A stretch of DNA of 64,000 bases from an uncultured Eubacteriales bacterium (GTDB lineage Bacteria > Bacillota > Clostridia > Oscillospirales > CAG-272): NCBI GenBank assembly GCA_934371135.1, contig CAKRNO010000002.1:62001-126000 (forward strand). Reading direction: 5' to 3'. Under the pieces are notes generated by a model. That model worked only from the letters and a program-made list of their open reading frames with translations, was not told the origin of the DNA and ran no database searches. The translations under genes were made by a program, and so were the position numbers. Positions 52,804 through 61,969 of the stretch are shown piece after piece; positions within the stretch are counted from its first letter, which is position 1, and every line of letters begins with the position of its first letter.

Positions 52804-55640
52804 AGTTCTTCCTCCTCGTGCGTCACGACGCCGCCCTGCAGCTTGAGCACATAGGTGCGGTCGTCGTGTAAGCGAATGACCTTCGTGCGGCCTCGCGTGA
52901 GGATTGCCCGAGCGTCCTCCTCCGTGAGCGCGTAGCCCGCGTAAACGAACGGGATGCGGAAGCGGCAGCCGTTTTTATAGCCCATGCAGCCCCAGTTCTG
53001 CCGCCCGCGTACCACCTGTCCCCCGCAGAGGGGGCAGACGCCGATGGCGACCGGCTCTGCCGCCTTCGGGGCGGTCGCGGTCTCCGTACCGCCGTCCCGG
53101 TTCCCGGCTGCGTCCTTGTCACCGGTCGTGTCGTCTTTACCCGCGGTGCCGCGTTTTCTGCCGGTCGCCGGAGCGCCCGCCGCGTCGGCTTTTTTACGGC
53201 GCGGAGCCGCAGTTTTCGGCTCCTCGTGGTTCGGGACAGGCAGCTCGGCATCCTGGAAGACGATTTTCGCCTCCCCGCCGCGCAGGGCGAGATACCCGCC
53301 GTGGCGCGTACCGTCCGTTTTGGAGACAAAGCCCTCGAGGTGCGGCGTGACCCCCGTCTTCGCGAGTGCGGCGAGCGCCTCCTCCGGAATCTTGCACCCG
53401 AGGACGGTCCGCCCGACGCGGAAGCCGCATTTCTTGGCACTGCACCGGTAGTCAAAGCGACCGTATTCCATCTTCTTGCCGCACACGGGGCACTTCACCC
53501 CGGGGATCGCCTCGCCGTCGCGGCTCTCCTCCATATCAAAGACGACCTTGCCGTCCTTCAGGATGAGTGCGGAGGAGAAACGGCGGTTGTTCTTTGAGAC
53601 AAAGCCGTCGATGACCGGCGTACGCCCCCCGTCGAGGAGTGTCTTGACAATATCGGGCGAGATGGCGCGGCGGCAGATGTGCAGCCCGACGCGGAAGGTG
53701 CAGCCCTCCCGCTCGCAGGCATAGGCGCGTGCACCGCGGATGACCTGCCCGCCGCAGACGGGGCAGGTGCCGATGATCTCCCCCTCCGTGCCGGTGTCTC
53801 CGACGCGGGCGAGCGCCTCCTCCTTGTGGGAGAAGACCTCGCGGATCTCCTCCTCGGCGAGGCGGGTGCTGTCCTCCACCGTGATGGTGCCGCGGAACAC
53901 CTTTTTGAGCGCCCGCCCCATCTCGGAGGTCTTGTATTTGTCCATCACGATGCCGAGGTCGGTCAGCGTCTCGATGAGATACTCCCCGTCCGGCAGGATG
54001 ATGTATGTGTCCTTCTGTAACTCGATATATCTGGAGCTGCGCGCGTTGTCGATGATGCCGGTGCGGGTCGCCTCGGTCCCGAGCTCGAGCCCCTCGAAGA
54101 TGGCGCGGTAATCCTCCTCGTCGCTCGCACCCTCCTCGCCGACGGCGCCGGACCGCTCCTCACTGCCCGCACCCGCTTTTTCTTCCTTAAACGGGTTCTT
54201 CAGGTAATTGTTCAGCGTCTCGATGGTATAGTGGCGCGGCGGGGTGGTCTCCTTTTCGACCGGGGCGAACGCAGTCTCCACCACGTCTCCGACCGCGAGG
54301 TTCGGCAGGAATTTGTCCTTCTTCGTGTAGTCGTCAAATTTCGTCCAGCCCGCGTCGAGGATCGCCGTCCCTTTGAGGACGAACTCCTCGTATTCCCCGC
54401 ACATGAGGTGCAGCTCGCTCCGCTCCACCCGGCAGGGGTGGTCGCAGAATACGGCGACAAAACGACGAAAAACGGTGCTGTACACCTGCTTTTCCCGCGC
54501 GTTCAGATCCTCCTGTTTCGGGATCTTGTAGGTCGGGGTGAGCGCCGAGTGCGACTCGATCTTGCTGTCGTCGAAAATATATTTGGAGTCGCGGAAGGCG
54601 ACGGGATATCCGAGCTTCGCGATCCCCGAGAGGATCTGGCGCACCTTGCCCTTCTCGGCGGTGGCGAGGTACTCCGAGTTGGTACGCGGATAGGTGAGGA
54701 AGCCGCGCTCGTACAGCCCCTGTACGGTGTCGAGCGACTCCTTCATCGACATCTTGTATTTCTTGCCGAGGACGTTCTGCAGGGTCGAGAGCGAATAGAG
54801 CTTACCCGGCGGCAGAATATCCTCTTTGGATTTTTTGTCGGTCACGACGGTGACGGCGGCATTGTACTTCTCCGAGAGAGCGCGCGCCGCCGCCTCGGCG
54901 GCGGTGAGATCCGCCCCGCGGAACTCCTCCCGTGAGGTGAGCAGCAGCTCCTCCCCGCCGACCTCGGTGCGGGAGGCGACCCCGTAATACTTCTCGGGGG
55001 TAAAGCCCCGGATGGCGAGGTCGCGGTCATAGATTGCCTTGACGATCGGGACGATCACGCGGCCGACGCGCAGCAGCCGCCCCGAGATGATGGAGGCGTA
55101 GCGCGTGAGGTTGACGCCCCACAGCCAGTCGATGTAGGTGCGGGCATACCCCTCCGCCGCGAGGTTGTCGTACGCGCTATCGGGCTGCATCTCGGCGAGC
55201 GCCGTGCGGATGGTCTCCGGGGTCTGGTCGGGGAGCCACAGGCGCAGGAGCGGCTTCTCGCTTTTCAGCGCCTTACGCACGCAGGTGCGCACGATGATCT
55301 CACCCTCGCGGTCCGCGTCCCCCGCGTTGACGATCGCCGTCACGTCGGAGCGGTTACAGAGCGACTCGATGAGCGCATACTGCCGCTTGACACCGTCGTC
55401 ACCGGCGAGCTGGTAGTCAAAGGTCTTCGGGAAACAGGGCAGGTTGGCAAAGGTCCAGCCCCGCGTACCCGCCGGGGCGGGCGCGTAGTGCTCGATGTCC
55501 GCGAGGGAAAAGAGGTGTCCGAACACCCAGGTCACCAGGTATTCCCCACCCTCCATATAGCCGTTCTTTTTCTGCATCCCGCCGATGGCGCCCGCGATGT
55601 TGCGCCCCAGGCTCGGTTTTTCCGCAATGACTAAAACCAT
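52800..55640 (-). CDS. topB: DNA topoisomerase III with long zinc-ribbon tail
   Basis: A 946-residue type IA topoisomerase. TOPRIM domain about 1-150 (VIAEKPSLGRNIAG and NAGDADREGEIIV), catalytic core with the active tyrosine in GFLTYPRTNSEYL near residue 330. From about 630 on there are three Cys4 zinc-ribbon/Topo_C repeats (CPVCGGQVIRG...C, CPVCGKKMEYG...C, CPLCGGQVVRG...C), the last two separated by a basic, Ala/Thr/Asp-rich linker. E. coli TopB is near 650 residues. The start at 55640 has a GAGG site. No transfer or integrase genes are nearby. Confidence 0.93.
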   Translation of the reverse strand: MVLVIAEKPSLGRNIAGAIGGMQKKNGYMEGGEYLVTWVFGHLFSLADIEHYAPAPAGTRGWTFANLPCFPKTFDYQLAGDDGVKRQYALIESLCNRSDVTAIVNAGDADREGEIIVRTCVRKALKSEKPLLRLWLPDQTPETIRTALAEMQPDSAYDNLAAEGYARTYIDWLWGVNLTRYASIISGRLLRVGRVIVPIVKAIYDRDLAIRGFTPEKYYGVASRTEVGGEELLLTSREEFRGADLTAAEAAARALSEKYNAAVTVVTDKKSKEDILPPGKLYSLSTLQNVLGKKYKMSMKESLDTVQGLYERGFLTYPRTNSEYLATAEKGKVRQILSGIAKLGYPVAFRDSKYIFDDSKIESHSALTPTYKIPKQEDLNAREKQVYSTVFRRFVAVFCDHPCRVERSELHLMCGEYEEFVLKGTAILDAGWTKFDDYTKKDKFLPNLAVGDVVETAFAPVEKETTPPRHYTIETLNNYLKNPFKEEKAGAGSEERSGAVGEEGASDEEDYRAIFEGLELGTEATRTGIIDNARSSRYIELQKDTYIILPDGEYLIETLTDLGIVMDKYKTSEMGRALKKVFRGTITVEDSTRLAEEEIREVFSHKEEALARVGDTGTEGEIIGTCPVCGGQVIRGARAYACEREGCTFRVGLHICRRAISPDIVKTLLDGGRTPVIDGFVSKNNRRFSSALILKDGKVVFDMEESRDGEAIPGVKCPVCGKKMEYGRFDYRCSAKKCGFRVGRTVLGCKIPEEALAALAKTGVTPHLEGFVSKTDGTRHGGYLALRGGEAKIVFQDAELPVPNHEEPKTAAPRRKKADAAGAPATGRKRGTAGKDDTTGDKDAAGNRDGGTETATAPKAAEPVAIGVCPLCGGQVVRGRQNWGCMGYKNGCRFRIPFVYAGYALTEEDARAILTRGRTKVIRLHDDRTYVLKLQGGVVTHEEEEL

Positions 55641-55669
55641 GCTCTGCCTCACTTATGAATTCTCTTTTT

Positions 55670-55698
55670 ATTGTAGCATGAGATGCGCCCGGTGTCAA
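55670..55698 (-). promoter_or_regulatory. Promoter for topB
   Basis: On the minus strand TTGACA (55693-55698), 17 bases, TACAAT (55670-55675). Its -35 lies only six bases from that of the divergent promoter. Confidence 0.85.
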
Positions 55699-55704
55699 AC
55701 ATGA

Positions 55705-55733
55705 TTGACAAAACCGGGGCGAGCCGATATACT
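55705..55733 (+). promoter_or_regulatory. Promoter for the metallophosphoesterase gene
   Basis: TTGACA (55705-55710), 17 bases, TATACT (55728-55733), divergent from and nearly touching the topB promoter. Confidence 0.85.
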
Positions 55734-55766
55734 GAAATCACCACACAAAAAAGGGAGGGCGGCAGG

Positions 55767-56474
55767 ATGGGCGCGCTGACAGTCACAACATACGATATTC
55801 CGGGCACGGGCGCCGCGCTCACGCTCGCCGTCGTCGCCGACCTGCACAACCGCCGCGGGGAGGAAACGGCAGAGCGGGTGCTCTCCCTCGCACCGGACGC
55901 CTGCCTGCTGGTCGGCGACCTCTTTGAGTCCCCCCCGCGCCGCCGTTACTACGCGACGGAGGAGGCGGCGCGGTGCCTGGAGATCCTGGCTCCGCACTGT
56001 CAAGTGTTCTGGTCGCGCGGCAATCATGACCACACGCTCCCGGAGGATCTCGCCACCACGATGGCGAGGCTCGGCGTCCACCGCCTCGAGAATAGCTGGG
56101 AGCCCTTCGGCGGAGTGCTGCTCGGCGGGCTCTCCTCCGTCAGCTATCCGCCCGGGCGTACCCCCGACCTCGCGTTTCTCGACCGGTTCGCGGCGGCGCC
56201 GGGATATAAGATCCTGCTCTCCCACCACCCGGAATATTATGACCGTTATATCCGCACCCGCGGGATCGACCTGACGGTCTCGGGACACGCGCACGGCGGT
56301 CAGTGGCGCTTCTTCGGCCGCGGTCTGTATGCCCCGGGTCAGGGGCTCTTTCCCCGTTACACCTCGGGCTTTTACGACGATGGGCACCTGCTCGTCTCCC
56401 GCGGGGTGAAGCCCTCGCGCCTCCCGCGCATCGCCAACCCGCGCGAAATTCTCTGCCTGCGCCTCTCCGAATGA
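55767..56474 (+). CDS. YkuE-like metallophosphoesterase
   Basis: A 235-residue calcineurin-like phosphoesterase. Metal motifs in order: VADLHNR (D-x-H), GDLFES (GD), RGNHDH (GNHD), SHHPEYY (H) and SGHAHGGQW (GHxH). No N-terminal membrane anchor, in contrast to many YkuE proteins. Start at 55767 is set by GGGAGG; an upstream in-frame stretch would contain the promoter. Substrate unknown. Confidence 0.9.
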   Translation: MGALTVTTYDIPGTGAALTLAVVADLHNRRGEETAERVLSLAPDACLLVGDLFESPPRRRYYATEEAARCLEILAPHCQVFWSRGNHDHTLPEDLATTMARLGVHRLENSWEPFGGVLLGGLSSVSYPPGRTPDLAFLDRFAAAPGYKILLSHHPEYYDRYIRTRGIDLTVSGHAHGGQWRFFGRGLYAPGQGLFPRYTSGFYDDGHLLVSRGVKPSRLPRIANPREILCLRLSE

Positions 56475-56512
56475 TGGCAGGCACCCCTGCAGGACGGCGC
56501 ACAAAAGCCCAC

Positions 56513-56539
56513 GGGGCGCTGCGGCGCCCCGACTTTTTT
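56513..56539 (+). terminator. Terminator after the metallophosphoesterase gene
   Basis: GGGGCGC (56513-56519) with GCGCCCC (56524-56530), then GACTTTTTTGG. Confidence 0.85.
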
Positions 56540-56547
56540 GGTTATCG

Positions 56548-56575
56548 TTGACAAGTCTTAAAAAGAGAGTATAAT
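56548..56575 (+). promoter_or_regulatory. Promoter for pheS-pheT
   Basis: Consensus TTGACA (56548-56553) and TATAAT (56570-56575) with a 16-base spacer. The leader is under 30 nt, so no T-box is present here. Confidence 0.88.
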
Positions 56576-56608
56576 ATTGTATATATTTTGACGGCAGAGG
56601 ATATCCGT

Positions 56609-57631
56609 ATGAAAGAAAAAATCAAGGCACTCGAAGCCCGCGTGGACGAAGCGCTCGCGGAGGTAAGGTCCGGCGAGGGACTCAAGGACTTCTTCGCCCG
56701 GTACCTCGGCAGAGCGGGCAGCATCACCGCGCTCATGAAGGAGCTGGGCAACTATCCGAAGGAGGAGCGCCCGACGATCGGTAAGCTCATCAACGCCTTC
56801 AGGGACTCCGTGCAGGAGCGCTTCAAGGCGCTGGAGGAGCGCATCGCCGCCGAGGAGCTCGCGGCGAAGTACGCCAGTGAGCAGCTGGACATCACCATGC
56901 CGGCGAAGCGGGCGGCGGTCGGCGCCATCCATCCGACAAACCTGGTCAGGGCAAAGCTCTGCGAGGTTTTTATCGGCATGGGCTTCAGGGTCTATGAGGG
57001 GCGCGAGGTCGAGGATGACTATCACAACTTCACGGCACTGAACACCCCGAAGGATCACCCCGCGAGAGACAAGCAGGATACCTTCTACATCGCGGAGGAC
57101 ATCATGCTCCGCACCCACACCTCCCCGGGGCAGATCCACTGCCTCGAAACCATGAAGCCGCCGTTCAAGGTGGTCATGCCGGGGCGCGTCTTCCGCTGTG
57201 ACGACGACGCGACCCATACCCCGATGTTCCACCAGATCGAGGGGCTCGTCATTGATAAGAACCTGTCGCTCTGCGACCTCCAAGGGCTGCTCGACACACT
57301 GGCGAAGGCCATGTTCACCCCCGAGGCCAGAACGCGCTTCCGCCCCTCCTACTTCCCGTTCACCGAGCCGTCCGTCGAGGTGGACGTCTCCTGCTGTGAG
57401 TGCGGGGGCGTCGGCTGCCGCCTGTGCAAGGGCACCGGCTGGATCGAGATCCTCGGCGGCGGAGTGGTCAATCGCCGCGTCATCGAGAACTGCGGGCTCA
57501 ACCCGGACGAATGGTCGGGGCTCGCGTTCGGCGCGGGGCTGGACCGCATCGCCATGCTCAAGTACGGCATCAACAACATCCACATTCTCTACGACGGGGA
57601 TCAGTCGATCCTGCGCCAGTTCCGTAAGTAA
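56609..57631 (+). CDS. pheS: Phenylalanine-tRNA ligase alpha subunit
   Basis: A 340-residue class II synthetase subunit. N-terminal coiled coil (about 1-85), then the catalytic domain with motif 2 PGRVFRCDDDATHTPMFHQIEG (in part) and motif 3 GAGLDRIAMLKYG. The start at 56609 is chosen for GAGG eight bases ahead; a TTG seven codons earlier is possible but would have no site. Forms the alpha2-beta2 enzyme with PheT, 14 bases downstream. Confidence 0.97.
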   Translation: MKEKIKALEARVDEALAEVRSGEGLKDFFARYLGRAGSITALMKELGNYPKEERPTIGKLINAFRDSVQERFKALEERIAAEELAAKYASEQLDITMPAKRAAVGAIHPTNLVRAKLCEVFIGMGFRVYEGREVEDDYHNFTALNTPKDHPARDKQDTFYIAEDIMLRTHTSPGQIHCLETMKPPFKVVMPGRVFRCDDDATHTPMFHQIEGLVIDKNLSLCDLQGLLDTLAKAMFTPEARTRFRPSYFPFTEPSVEVDVSCCECGGVGCRLCKGTGWIEILGGGVVNRRVIENCGLNPDEWSGLAFGAGLDRIAMLKYGINNIHILYDGDQSILRQFRK

Positions 57632-57645
57632 GGAGGGGACCGACT

Positions 57646-60051
57646 ATGTTACTGCCGATCAGCTGGCTGCGCGATCTCGTCGATCTGCGCGGCATCGATA
57701 ACGATACGATCGAGACGAGCCTGTTCTCCTGCGGGCTGGAGGTCGAGGAGCGGCGCGGCGCCGCGCCGGATATCTCCGGGGTGGTCGTCGGGCGGCTCAT
57801 CTCGGTCGAGAAGATGGAGAACTCCGAGCACCTGCACATCTGCCATGTGGATTGCGGCGCCTACGGTGAGGACATCCAGATCGTCACCGGCGCCTCCAAC
57901 ATCAAGGCGGGCGACCACGTCCCCGTCGCGCTCCACGGCGCGACCGTCCTCGGGCGTGAGGGCAAGGTCGTCACCATCAAGAACGGTAAGCTCCTCGGCA
58001 CGCCGTCGAACGGGATGCTCTGCTCCGGTGAGGAGCTCGGCATCGACGACGACTGGTTTGAGGGCGCCGGCGTGTACGGCATCCTGCTCCTGCCGGAGGA
58101 CACCGCCCCCGGGGCGGACGTCAAGACCGTCCTCGGCCTCGACGACGAGGTGTGGGACGTCTCCATCACTGCCAACCTGCCGCACTGTCAGTCTGTCTTC
58201 GGCATCGCGCGCGAGCTCGCGGCGAAGCTGGACAGACCCCTGACCGAGCCCGACGGGCACTACACCGCCGCGGCGGAGGGCAAGGACGCGATCGACGTCA
58301 CCGTCGAGGCACCCGATCTCTGCCCGCGCTACATCGGTCATTATGTAAAAAACGTCAAAATCGTGCGCTCCCCGCTGTGGATGCGGCGCCGCCTGCTCCT
58401 GACGGGGCACAAGCCGATCAACGCCATCGTCGATATCACGAACTATGTCCTGACCGAGCTCGGTCAGCCGATGCACGCCTTTGACCTCTCCGACCTCGCG
58501 GGTGAAAAGATCGTCGTGCGCCGCGCCGCGGCAGGCGAAAAGATCACCACCCTCGACGAAAAGGAATTTACGCTGAACCCCGAGGTGCTCGTCATCTGCG
58601 ATACGGAAAAGCCGGTCGCTCTCGCGGGCGTCATGGGGGGGCTCAACAGCGAGATCAAGCCGACGACGGCAGAGGTGCTCTTTGAGTGCGCCAAGTTTGC
58701 GCGCGACAATATCCGGCACACCTCCCGCGCCCTCGGTCAGTCCTCCGACTCCTCGCACCGGTACGAAAAAGGCGTGGACGAATACACGACCGGCAAAGCC
58801 ATGGCGCGTGCCCTCCACCTCGTCGAAGAGCTGGGCTGCGGCACCGTGACGGCGACCCACATCGACCGCCGTGCGTGTGAGCATCCGGAGCCCACGACCA
58901 TCACCACCTCGTTTGAAAAACTCAACCGCGTGCTCGGGATCGAAGTGCCGCGCACGACGGTCGTCAATATCCTGACGCGTATGCAGTACACCGTCACGGT
59001 CAGCGGGGATGCCCTGACCGCCGTGGCGCCGCTCTACCGCGAGGACATCGAGGACTACCCCGACCTCGCCGAGGACATCATCAAGATGTACGGCTACGAG
59101 CATATCACCCCGCGCCTCCTGACCCCCGCGTCCATCACGGCGGGCGGCTACACCAAGGCACAGCAGCAGGCACTGAAGCTGAAGGACACGCTGGTCGAAG
59201 AAGGGTACTTTGAGCTCATCAACTACTCGTTCTACGCCCGCGCCGACCTCGACCTCCTGCGCCTCCCCGACGACGACCCGCGCCGGAACGTCGTCGCGCT
59301 GCAAAATCCTTTGAGCGAGAACTACGCCATCATGCGCACGACGCTCGCCCCCTCCATGCTCGCGATCCTCTCGCACAACCAGAAGCGCGGGCACGCGGGC
59401 GGCAGGTTCTTCGAGCTTGCGAACCGCTTTATCCCGGGCGAGGCAGGCGCGCTCCCGATCGAGAAGCAGACGCTCTGCTTCGGGCTGTACGGCGAGGAGG
59501 AGAGTTTCTTCACGGCGAAGGGCGCCCCCGAGGCGATCGCCGATGCCTTCGGCATCCGCCTGACCTATGAGCGCGGCAACCAGCCGTTCCTCCATCCCGG
59601 TGAGACGGCAAAGATCCTGCTCGCCGAGGAGGAGATTGGTTACTTCGGGCGCCTGTCCTATGAGGTCGCCGAAGCGGCAGAGCTCGCCGGTAACGTGTTT
59701 GTCGGGGAGATCGACTTTGAGAAGCTCTCCGCCGCTTTCCCGGAGCTCATCCGCTTTGTCCCCGTTCCGAAATTCCCCGCCGTCACGCGTGACCTCGCGC
59801 TCGTCGCCGACGAGGCGGTCACCTGCGGCGAGATCACCGATGCCATCCGCTCCGCCTGCAAACAGGTGAGCGGGGTCGAGCTGTTCGACGTTTACCGCTC
59901 CGAGCAGATCGGCGCCGGTAAGAAGTCGATGGCGTTCGGTCTTACCTTCCTCCCGACGGGTGACGAGCCGCTCGCCCCCGAGGCGGTCGATAAGTTCGTC
60001 GATAAGATTCTGAAGTCTCTCGCCTTCCGCCTGCACATCACCATCCGCTGA
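57646..60051 (+). CDS. pheT: Phenylalanine-tRNA ligase beta subunit
   Basis: An 801-residue subunit: N-terminal tRNA-binding OB domain (about 40-150, TGASNIKAGDHVPVAL), the B3/B4 editing domain, the B5 domain, a pseudo-catalytic core and a C-terminal FDX-ACB anticodon-binding domain (KFPAVTRDLALVAD to the end). Length typical. It starts directly after pheS with an AAGGAGGGG site. Confidence 0.97.
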   Translation: MLLPISWLRDLVDLRGIDNDTIETSLFSCGLEVEERRGAAPDISGVVVGRLISVEKMENSEHLHICHVDCGAYGEDIQIVTGASNIKAGDHVPVALHGATVLGREGKVVTIKNGKLLGTPSNGMLCSGEELGIDDDWFEGAGVYGILLLPEDTAPGADVKTVLGLDDEVWDVSITANLPHCQSVFGIARELAAKLDRPLTEPDGHYTAAAEGKDAIDVTVEAPDLCPRYIGHYVKNVKIVRSPLWMRRRLLLTGHKPINAIVDITNYVLTELGQPMHAFDLSDLAGEKIVVRRAAAGEKITTLDEKEFTLNPEVLVICDTEKPVALAGVMGGLNSEIKPTTAEVLFECAKFARDNIRHTSRALGQSSDSSHRYEKGVDEYTTGKAMARALHLVEELGCGTVTATHIDRRACEHPEPTTITTSFEKLNRVLGIEVPRTTVVNILTRMQYTVTVSGDALTAVAPLYREDIEDYPDLAEDIIKMYGYEHITPRLLTPASITAGGYTKAQQQALKLKDTLVEEGYFELINYSFYARADLDLLRLPDDDPRRNVVALQNPLSENYAIMRTTLAPSMLAILSHNQKRGHAGGRFFELANRFIPGEAGALPIEKQTLCFGLYGEEESFFTAKGAPEAIADAFGIRLTYERGNQPFLHPGETAKILLAEEEIGYFGRLSYEVAEAAELAGNVFVGEIDFEKLSAAFPELIRFVPVPKFPAVTRDLALVADEAVTCGEITDAIRSACKQVSGVELFDVYRSEQIGAGKKSMAFGLTFLPTGDEPLAPEAVDKFVDKILKSLAFRLHITIR

Positions 60052-60129
60052 CGCGGCGCTCCCCGCGGGTGTAGTCCCCGTTGACCCCCGCCCCACGGGA
60101 CAAAAGCGAGAGGAATTCCCTCAAGACCG

Positions 60130-60170
60130 CCGCGCGGAGCCGTATTTTCCGGCTCCGCGCGGTTTTTCTT
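60130..60170 (+). terminator. Terminator after pheT
   Basis: A 13-bp stem (60130-60142 with 60150-60162), then TTTTTCTTATTT. The loop region shares GGAGCCGTATTTT with other terminators in the window. Confidence 0.92.
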
Positions 60171-60280
60171 ATTTCGCCCGGTGTCGCCCGGCTTTGCGTT
60201 TTTTCCGTTCTTTCGGCGCCCTCTCGCCGCGAGGGCGCCCCCCGGTTCTGCGCCGTCCCCCGCGCCCCCCGAAAAACCGC

Positions 60281-60309
60281 TTGACAAACGGGAGAGGCTC
60301 GGATATAAT
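60281..60309 (+). promoter_or_regulatory. Promoter for T-box serS
   Basis: TTGACA (60281-60286), 17 bases, TATAAT (60304-60309): full consensus. Confidence 0.9.
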
Positions 60310-60315
60310 AATACA

Positions 60316-60550
60316 CGGTAAAGCCATACTACAGATAAAAAGCCATGACGGAGAAAAGTAACCGTCGGGATCGCTCCAAGAGACGGGTGTGCGAGGCTGT
60401 GACGCACCCGGCGACGCCCACGATGAATTCCGCTCCCGAGCCGCCGGCGATGAGCCGCGCCGCACCCGCCACGTCAGCGCGAGAGAGTGAAACACCAAGG
60501 TGGTACCGTGCGTTTTCGCACCCTTGTCGCAGGGGTGCTTTTTATTTTTC
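60316..60550 (+). promoter_or_regulatory. T-box riboswitch upstream of serS
   Basis: The leader carries the T-box core AAGGTGGTACCG (60497-60508) followed by the terminator stem GCACCC/GGGGTGC (about 60518-60538) and a U-run (60539-60548). Upstream lies Stem I with the AGTAAC-type bulge near 60356. A UCC triplet (60429-60431) in a GAAT-UCC-G context is the likely specifier, matching serine. Uncharged serine tRNA would bind and switch the terminator to an antiterminator. The pairing of the antiterminator was judged by eye. Confidence 0.9.
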
Positions 60551-60582
60551 CCAAATTGTCATTAAAATCGGAGGATTATACA

Positions 60583-61869
60583 ATGCTCGACATGAAGTTC
60601 CTTCGGGAAAATCCCGAGATCGTCAAGGAGAACATCCGCAAGAAATTCCAGGACCAGAAGCTCCCGCTCGTCGATGAGGTCATCGCGCTCGACGCGGAGC
60701 TCCGCCGCTTCAAGACCGAAGCGGACACCCTACGCGCCAGCCGCAACAAGCTCTCGAAGCAGATCGGCGCACTGATGGGGCAGAAGAAGCTGGAGGAGGC
60801 TGAAGCCGTCAAGGCGCAGGTCGCCGCAGACGCACAGCGTCTCGCCGAGCTCGAAACGCTGGAGGGCGAATACGAGGAAAAGATCAGGAAGATCATGATG
60901 GTCATCCCGAACATCATCGACCCCTCCGTCCCCGTCGGCCGTGACGACAGCGAGAACGTGGAGATCGAGCGCTTCGGCGAGCCCGTCGTCCCCGACTTTG
61001 AGATCCCCTACCACACCGACATTATGGAGCGCTTTGACGGGATCGACCTGGACGCGGCGCGCCGCGTCGCCGGTAACGGTTTCTACTACCTCATGGGCGA
61101 CATCGCCCGCCTGCATTCCGCCGTCATTTCCTACGCGCGTGACTTCATGATCGACCGCGGCTTCACCTACTGCGTGCCGCCGTTCATGATCCGTGCCGAT
61201 GTGGTGACCGGGGTCATGTCCTTCGCCGAGATGGAGAACATGATGTACAAGATCGAGGGCGAGGACCTCTACCTCATCGGTACCTCCGAGCACTCTATGA
61301 TCGGTAAGTTCATCGATACCATCACCCCCGAGGAAAAGCTCCCCTACACCCTGACCTCCTATTCTCCCTGTTTCCGCAAGGAGAAGGGCGCGCACGGCAT
61401 CGAGGAGCGCGGCGTCTACCGCATCCACCAGTTCGAGAAGCAGGAGATGATCGTCGTCTGCAAGCCCGAGGACTCCAAGATGTGGTTCGACAAGCTGTGG
61501 CAGAACACCGTCGATCTGTTCCGCTCCATGGACATCCCCGTCCGCACGCTGGAGTGCTGCTCGGGTGACCTCGCGGACCTCAAGGTCAAATCGCTCGACG
61601 TCGAGGCATGGTCGCCGCGGCAGAAGAAATATTTTGAGGTCGGCTCCTGCTCCAACCTCGGCGACGCACAGGCGCGCCGCCTGCGCATCCGTGTCAGCGG
61701 CGAGAACGGCAAGTATTTCGCCCACACGCTGAACAACACGGTCGTCGCCCCGCCGCGTATGCTGATCGCCTTCCTCGAAAACAACCTGGAGGCAGACGGC
61801 TCGGTCCGCATCCCCGTGGTGCTCCGCCCCTACATGGGCGGTGCCGAGAAGCTCGTGCCGAAGCACTGA
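60583..61869 (+). CDS. serS: Serine-tRNA ligase
   Basis: A 428-residue class II synthetase. N-terminal coiled-coil arm (about 25-105), catalytic motif 2 PCFRKEKGAHG and motif 3 HTLNNTVVAPPRML. ATG 60583 is preceded by GGAGG; the longer frame starts in the T-box. Its expression is set by the T-box reading charged/uncharged tRNA-Ser. Monocistronic, with a hairpin terminator. Confidence 0.97.
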   Translation: MLDMKFLRENPEIVKENIRKKFQDQKLPLVDEVIALDAELRRFKTEADTLRASRNKLSKQIGALMGQKKLEEAEAVKAQVAADAQRLAELETLEGEYEEKIRKIMMVIPNIIDPSVPVGRDDSENVEIERFGEPVVPDFEIPYHTDIMERFDGIDLDAARRVAGNGFYYLMGDIARLHSAVISYARDFMIDRGFTYCVPPFMIRADVVTGVMSFAEMENMMYKIEGEDLYLIGTSEHSMIGKFIDTITPEEKLPYTLTSYSPCFRKEKGAHGIEERGVYRIHQFEKQEMIVVCKPEDSKMWFDKLWQNTVDLFRSMDIPVRTLECCSGDLADLKVKSLDVEAWSPRQKKYFEVGSCSNLGDAQARRLRIRVSGENGKYFAHTLNNTVVAPPRMLIAFLENNLEADGSVRIPVVLRPYMGGAEKLVPKH

Positions 61870-61896
61870 ACGACTTTATTTCCCGGAAAATATAAA

Positions 61897-61930
61897 AAAG
61901 AGGAGCCGTATTTTACGGCTCCTCTTTGTC
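61897..61930. terminator. Bidirectional terminator between serS and rnc
   Basis: AAAGAGGAGCCGTA (61897-61910) with TACGGCTCCTCTTT (61914-61927), then GTCTTAT. Lies between convergent genes; almost the same sequence as 11029-11056. Confidence 0.85.
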
Positions 61931-61969
61931 TTATATGCTTTGCTACGCACCCCGCGACAGCGGCGGTTT

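Noticed and set aside
52800..55640. topB as part of an integrative or conjugative element
   Set aside because: No relaxase, integrase, VirB4-like or attachment-site signal nearby; flanked by housekeeping genes.
56576..56608. T-box ahead of pheS
   Set aside because: The leader is only about 30 bases and lacks the GGTGGTACCG core.
57649..60096. 815-codon frame antisense to pheT
   Set aside because: Composition typical of an antisense shadow; pheT is certain.
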